6,213 nt of DNA, taken from an uncultured Bacilli bacterium (lineage in GTDB: Bacteria > Bacillota_I > Bacilli_A > RF39 > UBA660). The position numbers were made by a program, and so were the translations under genes. Below, piece after piece: positions 1 through 5,746 of this stretch. Within the stretch, counting starts at the first letter, position 1; the number at the start of each line of letters is the position of its first letter. The notes under the pieces were generated by a model that was given only the letters and a program-made list of their open reading frames with translations, made no database searches and was not told where the DNA came from. The stretch spans positions 1 to 6,213 of the forward strand of contig CANRHM010000083.1 in the NCBI GenBank assembly GCA_947630415.1. Reading direction: 5' to 3'.

Positions 1-1235
1 ATTTCAAGATCGTATTGAATCATATCAAGTCCACCCACTTGTTGTAAGAAATCTTCTTTAGACATTTGATATTTTTGAGCTAGATTTTCCGCTTCTTTAT
101 TAGCTTCTTCTTCACTTACTTCGATCTTTTCAAGATTCATAATCTCTTCTAACATTAAACGATATAAAACATTCTTGTAAGCATTTGTTTCCATATGATG
201 ACGTAAATCTTCATATGTGGTATTGGTATAACGAAAGTAATCGTTTAAAGAAATACCTTGCATTCTCATTTGTTCTTCAAATCTTCCAATTAAACGATGT
301 ACCTCTTCATCGACCATTTCTTCTGGAATATCCACATCCACTTCTTTTGAAATGGTTTCAAGTAGATCATCTTCATATTTATTTTCTGCTTCTCTATCTT
401 TAAAAGCTTTAATATTTTCTTCGATTTCTTTTTCAAGACTTTCTTTGGAATCGATTCCTTCCATACCTAAATCTTCAAAAAAGTCTTTATCTAGTTCTCT
501 TTTTTCTTTTTCTTTGACTTCATGTACTTTTACTTTAAAGGTTACTTCTTGTCCTTTTAAGTCTTCTTGTGGATAGTCTTCTGGGAAAGTTACTTTAATG
601 TCTTTTTCTTCTTCCGCTTTCATACCTACTAATTGTTCTTCGAATCCTGGAATAAAGGTATGACTTCCTATTTCAAGCGAATAGTTTTCTCCTTTTCCAC
701 CTTCAAAAGGGACTCCATCTTTAAATCCTTCGAAATCGATAATGGCAACATTTCCTTCTTCTACTTTACCGTCTTTTACCACAAGTTCTGTATAGTGACT
801 TAATAAATGTTCAATCTCATGATTGATTTCTTCTTTCGTTACTTTAACTTTGTCTTTCTTTACTTTGAGGCCTTTGTACTTTTTAATCTTCACTTCTGGT
901 TTTGTAACAATCGTGAAAATAAAAGTTACTCCCTCATCATTGATTTCTTTTAAATTAACATCAGGTTGAACGACCGGTACTAACTTAGAATCTTCAAGGG
1001 CTTTCGTATAAGCATCTTGTAAAACTAAATCTGCTCCATCTAAATAAAGTGATGATTTACCAAATTTTTTTTCATAGATATTTCTTGGAACTTTTCCAGG
1101 ACGGAAACCATCTACTTCAACTTCTTTTACTTTCTTTTGAAAAGCTCTCTCTAAGGCGTTATCCCAAGCAATTCCATCAATTTTTATCTCGATTTCATGT
1201 TTATTTTTATTTTCTTTTATCTCTTTCTTTGGCAT
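1..1235 (-). CDS. tig: Trigger factor (ribosome-associated chaperone and prolyl isomerase), 3' end cut by window
   Basis: Trigger factor binds the ribosome near the peptide exit tunnel and shields nascent cytosolic proteins. My reading from the ATG at 1235 gives 411 codons with no stop before the window edge. The family is usually about 425-430 residues, so only about 15-20 are missing. The N-terminal ribosome-binding domain (about 1-115) carries the signature GFRPGKVP at residues 43-50, the same place as GFRKGKVP in E. coli. An FKBP-type PPIase domain follows at about 155-243, with VAIIDFEGF (163-171), FIPGFEEQLVGM (194-205) and VTFKVKVHEV (231-240). The remainder is the helical chaperone C-domain, rich in Glu and Lys. 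The first 12 residues are unusually charged (MPKKEIKENKNK). The start is supported by a strong AAGGAGA at 1241-1247, 5 nt from the ATG. It has its own promoter after the greA terminator. Identity is secure. Confidence 0.96.
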   Translation of the reverse strand, partial: MPKKEIKENKNKHEIEIKIDGIAWDNALERAFQKKVKEVEVDGFRPGKVPRNIYEKKFGKSSLYLDGADLVLQDAYTKALEDSKLVPVVQPDVNLKEINDEGVTFIFTIVTKPEVKIKKYKGLKVKKDKVKVTKEEINHEIEHLLSHYTELVVKDGKVEEGNVAIIDFEGFKDGVPFEGGKGENYSLEIGSHTFIPGFEEQLVGMKAEEEKDIKVTFPEDYPQEDLKGQEVTFKVKVHEVKEKEKRELDKDFFEDLGMEGIDSKESLEKEIEENIKAFKDREAENKYEDDLLETISKEVDVDIPEEMVDEEVHRLIGRFEEQMRMQGISLNDYFRYTNTTYEDLRHHMETNAYKNVLYRLMLEEIMNLEKIEVSEEEANKEAENLAQKYQMSKEDFLQQVGGLDMIQYDLE

Positions 1236-1254
1236 AATAATCTCCTTCCAATTA

Positions 1255-1271
1255 CATGTATAGTATACATG
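1255..1271. promoter_or_regulatory. Perfect 17-bp palindrome over the tig promoter -10 region
   Basis: The sequence reads catgtata-g-tatacatg: two perfect 8-bp inverted arms around one central base. It covers the predicted -10 box of the tig promoter and the likely start point, and ends 19 bp before the tig ATG. The position and symmetry suit a site for a dimeric repressor. It is not the CIRCE/HrcA element. Because TATA is self-complementary, part of the symmetry comes free with a -10 box, so the operator role is inference. Confidence 0.4.
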
Positions 1272-1290
1272 ATATTTGATTTATAAACAA
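1262..1290 (-). promoter_or_regulatory. Predicted sigma-A promoter of tig
   Basis: On the minus strand a -35 box TTGTTT (1285-1290) is separated by exactly 17 bp from a -10 box TATACT (1262-1267). Transcription would start near 1255, about 20 nt before the tig ATG. It lies immediately downstream of the T-tract of the greA terminator, which fits tig being a separate transcription unit. Confidence 0.65.
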
Positions 1291-1320
1291 GAAAAAACTC
1301 ACTTTTCGAAAAAGTAAGTT
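1291..1320 (-). terminator. Intrinsic terminator of greA
   Basis: On the minus strand an 11-bp stem is formed by AACTTACTTTT (1310-1320) and AAAAGTGAGTT (1296-1306), with one G-U pair and a TCG loop. It is followed by a T run (six Ts counting the last two of the stem). The 5' arm includes the last two bases of the greA TAA stop, so the terminator starts within the stop codon. It separates greA from tig. Confidence 0.85.
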
Positions 1321-1792
1321 ATTTTATTTCGGTAATTTCAACTTGGTAAGCTCCATTTGGACTTTCTACCGTTACGACGTCTCCTACTTTACGATTAAGT
1401 AAAGCTTTAGCAATAGGAGATTCGTTTGAAATCTTGCTTGCAAATGGATCTGCTTCTTGACTTCCTACGATTTTGTATTCGTCTGAATCATCCGGATCAT
1501 CTACATATTTAATAGCCACCGTACTACCAAGTCCAACTTTATCTTTAGCGGTTTCATCAATGATTTCCGCATTTTCAAGCATTTGTTCAATTTTCTTAAT
1601 TCTACCTTCGATTTGTGCTTGTTCATTTCTTGCGGCATCATAGTCGGCATTTTCAGATAAGTCTCCTAGGGCACGTGCTTCCTTTATAGCAATAATATTA
1701 GCAGGTCTTTGAACATTTATTAATTCATCTAATTCTTTCTTTAAATCTTCTAACCCCTTTTGTGTTAGATAAACTGGCTTTTTATTAGTCAT
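1319..1792 (-). CDS. greA: Transcription elongation factor GreA
   Basis: GreA enters the secondary channel of RNA polymerase and stimulates cleavage of backtracked RNA, rescuing stalled complexes. From the ATG at 1792 the protein is 157 residues, the normal family size (about 158). Residues 1-78 form the N-terminal coiled coil, with the family signature ARALGDLSENADYDAARNEQ at 39-58. D44 and E47 are the acidic tip residues that hold the catalytic metal in the polymerase active site. Residues 84-157 form the FKBP-like domain (GSTVAIKY at 89-96, SPIAKALLNRKVGD at 125-138). An in-frame ATG at 1837 would add 15 residues. I reject it because it lies inside the predicted promoter, upstream of the expected transcript start, while the 1792 ATG has a good GAGGTG site 6 nt before it and begins where other GreA proteins do. 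The gene is probably monocistronic. Confidence 0.97.
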   Translation of the reverse strand: MTNKKPVYLTQKGLEDLKKELDELINVQRPANIIAIKEARALGDLSENADYDAARNEQAQIEGRIKKIEQMLENAEIIDETAKDKVGLGSTVAIKYVDDPDDSDEYKIVGSQEADPFASKISNESPIAKALLNRKVGDVVTVESPNGAYQVEITEIK

Positions 1793-1798
1793 GTTTTT

Positions 1799-1804
1799 CA
1801 CCTC
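1799..1804 (-). promoter_or_regulatory. Ribosome binding site that sets the greA start
   Basis: GAGGTG on the minus strand lies 6 nt upstream of the ATG at 1792. No comparable site can serve the upstream in-frame ATG at 1837, whose codon would not be on the transcript from the predicted promoter. Confidence 0.75.
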
Positions 1805-1825
1805 TTCATTTGTAATAACGTTTAA

Positions 1826-1854
1826 ATGATACAACAAAAAATCAATTTTGTCAA
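1826..1854 (-). promoter_or_regulatory. Predicted strong sigma-A promoter of greA
   Basis: On the minus strand there is a perfect consensus -35 TTGACA (1849-1854), a 17-bp spacer, and -10 TATCAT (1826-1831, one mismatch to TATAAT). The start point should fall near 1819, giving a leader of about 27 nt to the greA ATG at 1792. It is the best-scoring promoter by eye in the window and lies in the 94-bp gap between the dgt-like gene and greA. Confidence 0.8.
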
Positions 1855-1886
1855 TTGTTTTTGATAATATGATTGTATGACTTTAT

Positions 1887-3038
1887 CTATCTGTTAGAAC
1901 CTTTTTTTCGTTTTTCATAGCACGTCATAAAGTATTCGTCGGTCATGCCGGCAATAAAATCGATTACAATTCGCTCTTTTTTAGTATGCTGTTGATACTC
2001 TTCTATTTTATAGTTTAAGAAAGCATTATAGATTTCACTTTTTTTATTTTCTGTTTCTAAGTCATTTAAATACGTATTAAATAAAAATCTAAAATGTTCT
2101 TCTAATCTTTCTTTATCTTCTTTGCTATTCGCTTTATCGTAGATGTTTTGATAATTGAACTTTTTAAGTTCCGTCATGGCTTTAAAGACTTCAGGACTCA
2201 TCTTGATATAGGGTTTATCAAAACTATTTTCAATAATATCTTGAATGATGGTGTTTACAATATCACGGTTATTATCTCCTAAAACACTAGTAATGGAAGT
2301 TGGAATGGCACTTCGTTTAAGTAGGCCAATCCGAATGGCATCTTCAATGTCTCTACCTAAGTAACCAATTAAATCACTAATTCTTACCACACATCCTTCT
2401 AAAGTCATAGGACGAACCTTTTTAAAGACATTGATATCGGTATAACTTTTTTCGTACTCTTCTAAAAATTGTTCTTTGGTCTTGGGACAAGGTTCATAAA
2501 TGGCATCTAACATTTCACCATTATGACACATGATACCATCTAGTACTTGTACGGTTAGATTGCATCCTTTTCCATTTTTCTCTAGTGTTAAATAGGTTCT
2601 TACACTTTGAAAGTTATGACCAAAGTATTCGTGTAAAGTTTCTTGGGAAATCTTATTTAAAATAGCTTCTCCCACATGACCTATAGGTGTATGTCCTATA
2701 TCGTGTCCTAAAGCAATCGCTTCGGTTAAATCCTCGTTTAAAGATAAAGCCCTTGCAATCGTTCTTGCAATTTTACTCACTAGTTGCACATGAACAATAC
2801 GTTTACTGATGTGATCGTTTGCATTAAAGGAAAAAACTTGAGTCTTATCTAAATATCTTGTATATGATAGAGAATGAATGATTCTATCAATATCATGATA
2901 AAAACTAGGTCTTAAATCATCCTCTTCGTCTTGTTTAGAAAGACGATAGCCATCAACACTTTTAGTGGCATAAGGGGATAAATGCTCTTCATTTTTTAAA
3001 AAGTTCTTTTTGACTTTTTCTCTTAATTCTTTTTCCAT
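1887..3038 (-). CDS. dGTPase-like HD-domain dNTP triphosphohydrolase
   Basis: This 383-residue protein is a cytosolic HD-superfamily enzyme of the deoxyguanosinetriphosphate triphosphohydrolase type, expected to cleave dNTPs to deoxynucleosides and triphosphate and so tune dNTP pools. Visible motifs, in order, are: R52 and DKTQVF at 64-69 (the family's KTQV motif); R80 and H83, the first HD-motif histidine; EAIALGHDIGHTPIGH at 106-121 with H112-D113; HNFQSVR at 141-147; CHNGE at 171-175; and the last metal aspartate D222 in RISDLIGYLGRDIEDA (219-234). The complete H...HD...D set suggests an active site. Compared with the usual family form (LADDIAY or similar), SDLIGY is altered just after the metal Asp. 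The start ATG lies 2 bp after the trhP2 stop, and its AAAGG binding site sits in the last trhP2 codons, so translation is probably coupled. The stop is TAG. Exact substrate is unknown. In B. subtilis this slot is held by udk. Confidence 0.87.
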   Translation of the reverse strand: MEKELREKVKKNFLKNEEHLSPYATKSVDGYRLSKQDEEDDLRPSFYHDIDRIIHSLSYTRYLDKTQVFSFNANDHISKRIVHVQLVSKIARTIARALSLNEDLTEAIALGHDIGHTPIGHVGEAILNKISQETLHEYFGHNFQSVRTYLTLEKNGKGCNLTVQVLDGIMCHNGEMLDAIYEPCPKTKEQFLEEYEKSYTDINVFKKVRPMTLEGCVVRISDLIGYLGRDIEDAIRIGLLKRSAIPTSITSVLGDNNRDIVNTIIQDIIENSFDKPYIKMSPEVFKAMTELKKFNYQNIYDKANSKEDKERLEEHFRFLFNTYLNDLETENKKSEIYNAFLNYKIEEYQQHTKKERIVIDFIAGMTDEYFMTCYEKRKKGSNR

Positions 3039-3040
3039 AG

Positions 3041-4225
3041 TTACCTTTCTATTTTAAGACGCATCATGGCATCTTTTTCAACCTCTTCAGGGTACGGTAT
3101 TCGTAAGACTTCTTCGGGGTGACACGCTTTATCTAGAATATTTCCATCTTTATCTTTGATCACTTCTACCGTAAAGGAAATAGTCTTTCCACTAGGCATA
3201 AAGATTTCCACTTTAGTTCCCGGTTCAAAGTAATTTCGCTCTGATAAAATAATTTCTTTTTTTTCTTTATCGTAATCTAAGACATAAGCTAAATAATCTT
3301 GATTGGATAATTCTTGTCTTCCCGTATAGTATTGGTCGGTATAGTCTGCTTCTTTTAAGAAGTAATGGGTAGAATTCTCACGATTCGATACACGGCTTAA
3401 AATGAAATCACATTCTTTGACTAAATCTTCGGTTAGCTGGTTTTCATAGATGGCATCAATCAATTTACGATAGGTACCCACAACGGTGGCTAAATAGTAA
3501 TGAGACCGCATTCTTCCTTCAATCTTAAGACTTCTTACGCCTATTTCAATTAAATCTTTGATGTAATGCGCCATATTTAAGTCTTTGGTTGCCATCGTAA
3601 ACTTCAAGTCTTCCCCTTCCATATCAAAAGCAAAACGACAAACTTGACTACATCCTCCTCTATTCGAATCTCTTCCGGTTAAGTAATTGGATAAGGTACA
3701 TCTTCCACTCATAAAAGTACACATGGCACCATGAATAAAAACTTCAATGTCGACTCCTGTTTTATCGATAATCTCTTTGATTTCATCTTTCGAGAGTTCT
3801 CTTGCTAAGACCACTCTTTTAACACCTTGTTCTTTTAAAAACTGAACTGCTTCGTAATTAGTCGTTGAATTTTGGGTACTAACATGTATTTCTACCTCTT
3901 TAAAGTGTTCATGTATATAGGAAATTAAGAAAGGATCACTTACAATAAAAGCATCGATTCCACTTTCTACGGCATCCTTTAAATAATCATAGATTCCTTC
4001 AATATCTTCGTTATGAAAAACAATATTGACGGCTAAATATACTTTTTTTCCTAAGCTATGAGCAAAAGTACAGGCTTCTTTTATCTCTTCCATCGAAAAA
4101 TTGGTTGCATTGGCTCTTAGACTATAACGAAAACCTCCAATATAGACCGCATCTGCACCATAAAGTAAAGTGATTTTAAGACGTTCCAAATCTCCTGCTG
4201 GAGCTAATAATTCAATTCTATCCAT
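3041..4225 (-). CDS. trhP2: U32 family tRNA uridine-34 hydroxylation protein, Fe-S cysteine paralogue (TrhP2/YrrO-like)
   Basis: This family was first annotated as 'peptidase U32', but its E. coli (YegQ/TrhP) and B. subtilis (YrrN/YrrO) members are needed for prephenate-dependent formation of 5-hydroxyuridine at tRNA wobble position 34. The protein has 394 residues. It opens with the typical IELLAPAGD (4-12) and YGADAVYIGG (22-31) of the barrel. The U32 signature E-x-F-x2-G-[SA]-M-C-x4-G-x-C-x-L-S is met exactly at residues 161-179. C169, C176, C192 and C196 are the expected iron-sulfur ligands, around GRDSNRGGC (184-192). SLKIEGRMRSHYY (232-244) is another family block, and a small C-terminal beta domain follows from about 310. 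The start codon overlaps the end of trhP1 by 8 bp, and its AGGGTG site (4233-4238) lies inside trhP1. A role in rRNA hydroxylation (RlhA-like) is the main alternative; the neighbouring trmR favours tRNA. Confidence 0.85.
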   Translation of the reverse strand: MDRIELLAPAGDLERLKITLLYGADAVYIGGFRYSLRANATNFSMEEIKEACTFAHSLGKKVYLAVNIVFHNEDIEGIYDYLKDAVESGIDAFIVSDPFLISYIHEHFKEVEIHVSTQNSTTNYEAVQFLKEQGVKRVVLARELSKDEIKEIIDKTGVDIEVFIHGAMCTFMSGRCTLSNYLTGRDSNRGGCSQVCRFAFDMEGEDLKFTMATKDLNMAHYIKDLIEIGVRSLKIEGRMRSHYYLATVVGTYRKLIDAIYENQLTEDLVKECDFILSRVSNRENSTHYFLKEADYTDQYYTGRQELSNQDYLAYVLDYDKEKKEIILSERNYFEPGTKVEIFMPSGKTISFTVEVIKDKDGNILDKACHPEEVLRIPYPEEVEKDAMMRLKIER

Positions 4226-5102
4226 GGTCTTTCACCCTATAAATCGTTTCTTCATAAAAGAAAGAAGTATAGTCACTTTCTAACTTTTCTATGGAAGAAG
4301 TAATTAGTTCTTCTTGTTCTTCTTTCGTCCAATTTTTCTTGGTTAAGATTTTTAAATACAAAGGAAGGATAAAATCTAGTTTTTCATCATCGATTCCTTT
4401 TTCAAACACTACTACATATGGAAAATCTTTTTCTAACAAAGAGAAAAGCACTTTGGTTCCATTTAAAAGTCTTCCTTCGTAGAATGAAGTTCCGGTATCA
4501 TCCTCTTCCACATAAAAAGATCTTTCTTTTTCTTTAATTTCGTACCTCTTCTTTAATTTGTCTTTATCTAAAAACTTAAAGTAATTCGTGAGTAGTCTTC
4601 TTTTTGAGTGACTCATCACAGGATATCCTAAAATGGTGCCCATTAGACCTAACTTGGTTTTTTCTTTTATTTCTAGAATCTCTCTCAAGGTAATTTCTCC
4701 TGCTACAAGGGCATAAGAACAACCTTTATCGTAGTAATAATTACAGGTATTATAATTGGTTACTAAATGCGTTTGATTCCAGACAAGAGGCGTTTTTAAA
4801 TTTAATCTATTATGAATGGATAAAATCGCTTGATCGTAAAAGAAAATGCCTTGGAGTCCTAAAGTATCGATTTCTTTTAATAATTTTTCTATCTTTTTAA
4901 TTTCCTTGTTTTCTAGATTTTTATTTAATAAAAGAAAAATTTCTATATCGGGATATTTCTTTTTTATTTCTTTTAATTCATCTAGTGTAAAAGAGGCTTC
5001 TTGATTGGTTGTAAACTCTTCCACACCTAAAAGAAAAGACGTAATGCCTCTTTTGATATCGAATGATAAATTCTTGGTTTTAGGACACACTAACAAGTTC
5101 AT
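4218..5102 (-). CDS. trhP1: U32 family protein lacking the Fe-S cysteines (TrhP1/YrrN-like partner)
   Basis: This 294-residue protein is close in length to B. subtilis YrrN and sits in the same place, just upstream of the trhP2-like gene. It resembles the N-terminal barrel of U32 proteins without the extra C-terminal domain. The segment matching the U32 signature is GLMGTILGYPVMSHSKRRLL (152-171) followed by TNYF; the two signature cysteines are replaced, leaving only C6, C120 and C128 in the whole protein. It is therefore unlikely to bind the family's iron-sulfur cluster by itself. I infer that it works with TrhP2 in tRNA U34 hydroxylation, as a subunit or tRNA-binding partner. WNQTHLVTNYNT (108-119) is its best conserved-looking block. 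The ATG has only a weak site (AAGTGA). It overlaps trhP2 by 8 bp, which argues for coupled, near-equal synthesis. The stop is TAG. The symbol rests mainly on synteny and is less certain than that of trhP2. Confidence 0.75.
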   Translation of the reverse strand: MNLLVCPKTKNLSFDIKRGITSFLLGVEEFTTNQEASFTLDELKEIKKKYPDIEIFLLLNKNLENKEIKKIEKLLKEIDTLGLQGIFFYDQAILSIHNRLNLKTPLVWNQTHLVTNYNTCNYYYDKGCSYALVAGEITLREILEIKEKTKLGLMGTILGYPVMSHSKRRLLTNYFKFLDKDKLKKRYEIKEKERSFYVEEDDTGTSFYEGRLLNGTKVLFSLLEKDFPYVVVFEKGIDDEKLDFILPLYLKILTKKNWTKEEQEELITSSIEKLESDYTSFFYEETIYRVKDHG

Positions 5103-5126
5103 CTAATCACTTCATTTCTATTCGTT

Positions 5127-5155
5127 ATTATACCGTTTTTTTATGAAAAAGAAAA
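5127..5155 (-). promoter_or_regulatory. Possible promoter of the trhP1-trhP2-dgt unit
   Basis: On the minus strand a perfect -10 TATAAT (5127-5132) lies 24 bp before the trhP1 ATG. At 17-bp spacing the -35 position reads TTTTCT (5150-5155), a poor match. There is no TG extension before the -10. It could be a weak or activator-dependent promoter, or a chance match in an AT-rich gap. Confidence 0.4.
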
Positions 5156-5172
5156 GAACCTTACGTTCTTTC
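5141..5172 (-). terminator. Possible weak terminator or attenuator at the end of trmR
   Basis: On the minus strand AAAGAAC (5165-5171) pairs with GTTCTTT (5153-5159) around a 5-nt GTAAG loop, with a further G-U pair possible at the base. A pyrimidine run TCTTTTTC follows. The stem is only 7-8 bp with two G-C pairs and begins inside the last trmR codons, so termination is probably partial at best. Confidence 0.45.
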
Positions 5173-5745
5173 ACTAATAGCTAATCCATCACCTATTTTG
5201 ATTATCTCAGTATGATAGTTTTTATTTTCTTCTAAAAAGGCAAGATAAGCCTTTGTTTTACGCACAATTCCTCGTACATTTCTACTTTCAATTTCACTTT
5301 CGTCTTTTTCGACCATGCCATGAAAAAAGATATTATCGGTAATAAAGTAACCTTTGGATGATAGATTTTTTTCGAAGTGATTAAAGAAATTGATGTTTTG
5401 TGCTTTAGCAGCATCTAAGAAGATTAAGTCAAAGGTATCTTCTAAGGTACAATCAAGAGCATCTTGATAAAGTAAAGTAATACGAGATTCTAATTTTGCT
5501 TTACGAACATTCTCTACGGCTTCTTGATAACGATCTATATCTCGTTCAATCGAAGTAATTTTTAAATCCGGAAGGTTTAAGGCCATTTGGATAGCCGAGT
5601 ACCCTATCGCGGTTCCTACTTCTAATACTTTTTTTATTTGATTTTCTTTTAAGAAAGTAAGTAAATAATCTAGGCTTTCTTTTTCAATAATCGGAACGTG
5701 ATACGTTTTAGCATACTGTTCCATTTCCTGAATAATGTTTTCCAT
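5161..5745 (-). CDS. trmR: tRNA 5-hydroxyuridine-34 O-methyltransferase TrmR (YrrM-like)
   Basis: TrmR uses S-adenosylmethionine to methylate 5-hydroxyuridine at tRNA position 34, giving 5-methoxyuridine and wider codon reading. This 194-residue protein has the class I, metal-dependent (catechol-O-methyltransferase-like) fold. Motif I is VLEVGTAIGYSAI (40-52), and E67 in SIERD should bind the ribose of SAM. D95 (YQDALD) marks the next strand. The divalent-metal ligands are D111 in FLDAAKAQ (109-116) and D137-N138 in TDNIFFHG (136-143). It is some 20 residues shorter at the N-terminus than the B. subtilis protein, but the ATG at 5745 has AAGGA 7 nt upstream and only 1 bp separates it from the mltG stop, so this start is well supported. 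General O-methyltransferases share these motifs; the adjacent trhP pair is what makes TrmR the best name. Confidence 0.87.
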   Translation of the reverse strand: MENIIQEMEQYAKTYHVPIIEKESLDYLLTFLKENQIKKVLEVGTAIGYSAIQMALNLPDLKITSIERDIDRYQEAVENVRKAKLESRITLLYQDALDCTLEDTFDLIFLDAAKAQNINFFNHFEKNLSSKGYFITDNIFFHGMVEKDESEIESRNVRGIVRKTKAYLAFLEENKNYHTEIIKIGDGLAISERT

Positions 5746-5746
5746 A

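Noticed and set aside
185..576. Two overlapping plus-strand frames of 72-74 residues
   Set aside because: They lie antisense inside the trigger factor gene, are rich in Leu, Ser and Phe as expected from the reverse of Glu/Lys codons, and show no binding site or family motif.
1049..1237. Plus-strand frame of 62 residues opposite the 5' end of tig
   Set aside because: Antisense shadow of the conserved ribosome-binding domain; low-complexity, with no motif.
1832..1864. AT-rich hairpin (CAATT/AATTG) with a following T run after the dgt-like gene, as a terminator
   Set aside because: The stem is only 5 bp before a mismatch and has one G-C pair; the same bases are better explained as the -35 box and spacer of the greA promoter. 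A weak dual role cannot be excluded.
4291..4482. Plus-strand frame of 63 residues inside trhP1
   Set aside because: Antisense shadow; Ser/Phe-rich translation with no recognisable domain or promoter.
3041..5102. The U32 pair as secreted collagenase-like proteases
   Set aside because: No signal peptide is visible, and the context beside trmR plus the iron-sulfur cysteines in the second protein fit tRNA hydroxylation, the shown role of close homologues.
5232..5414. Minus-strand frame of 60 residues inside trmR in another frame
   Set aside because: It overlaps the conserved FLDAAKAQ and TDNIFF coding of trmR, so it is an out-of-frame shadow.
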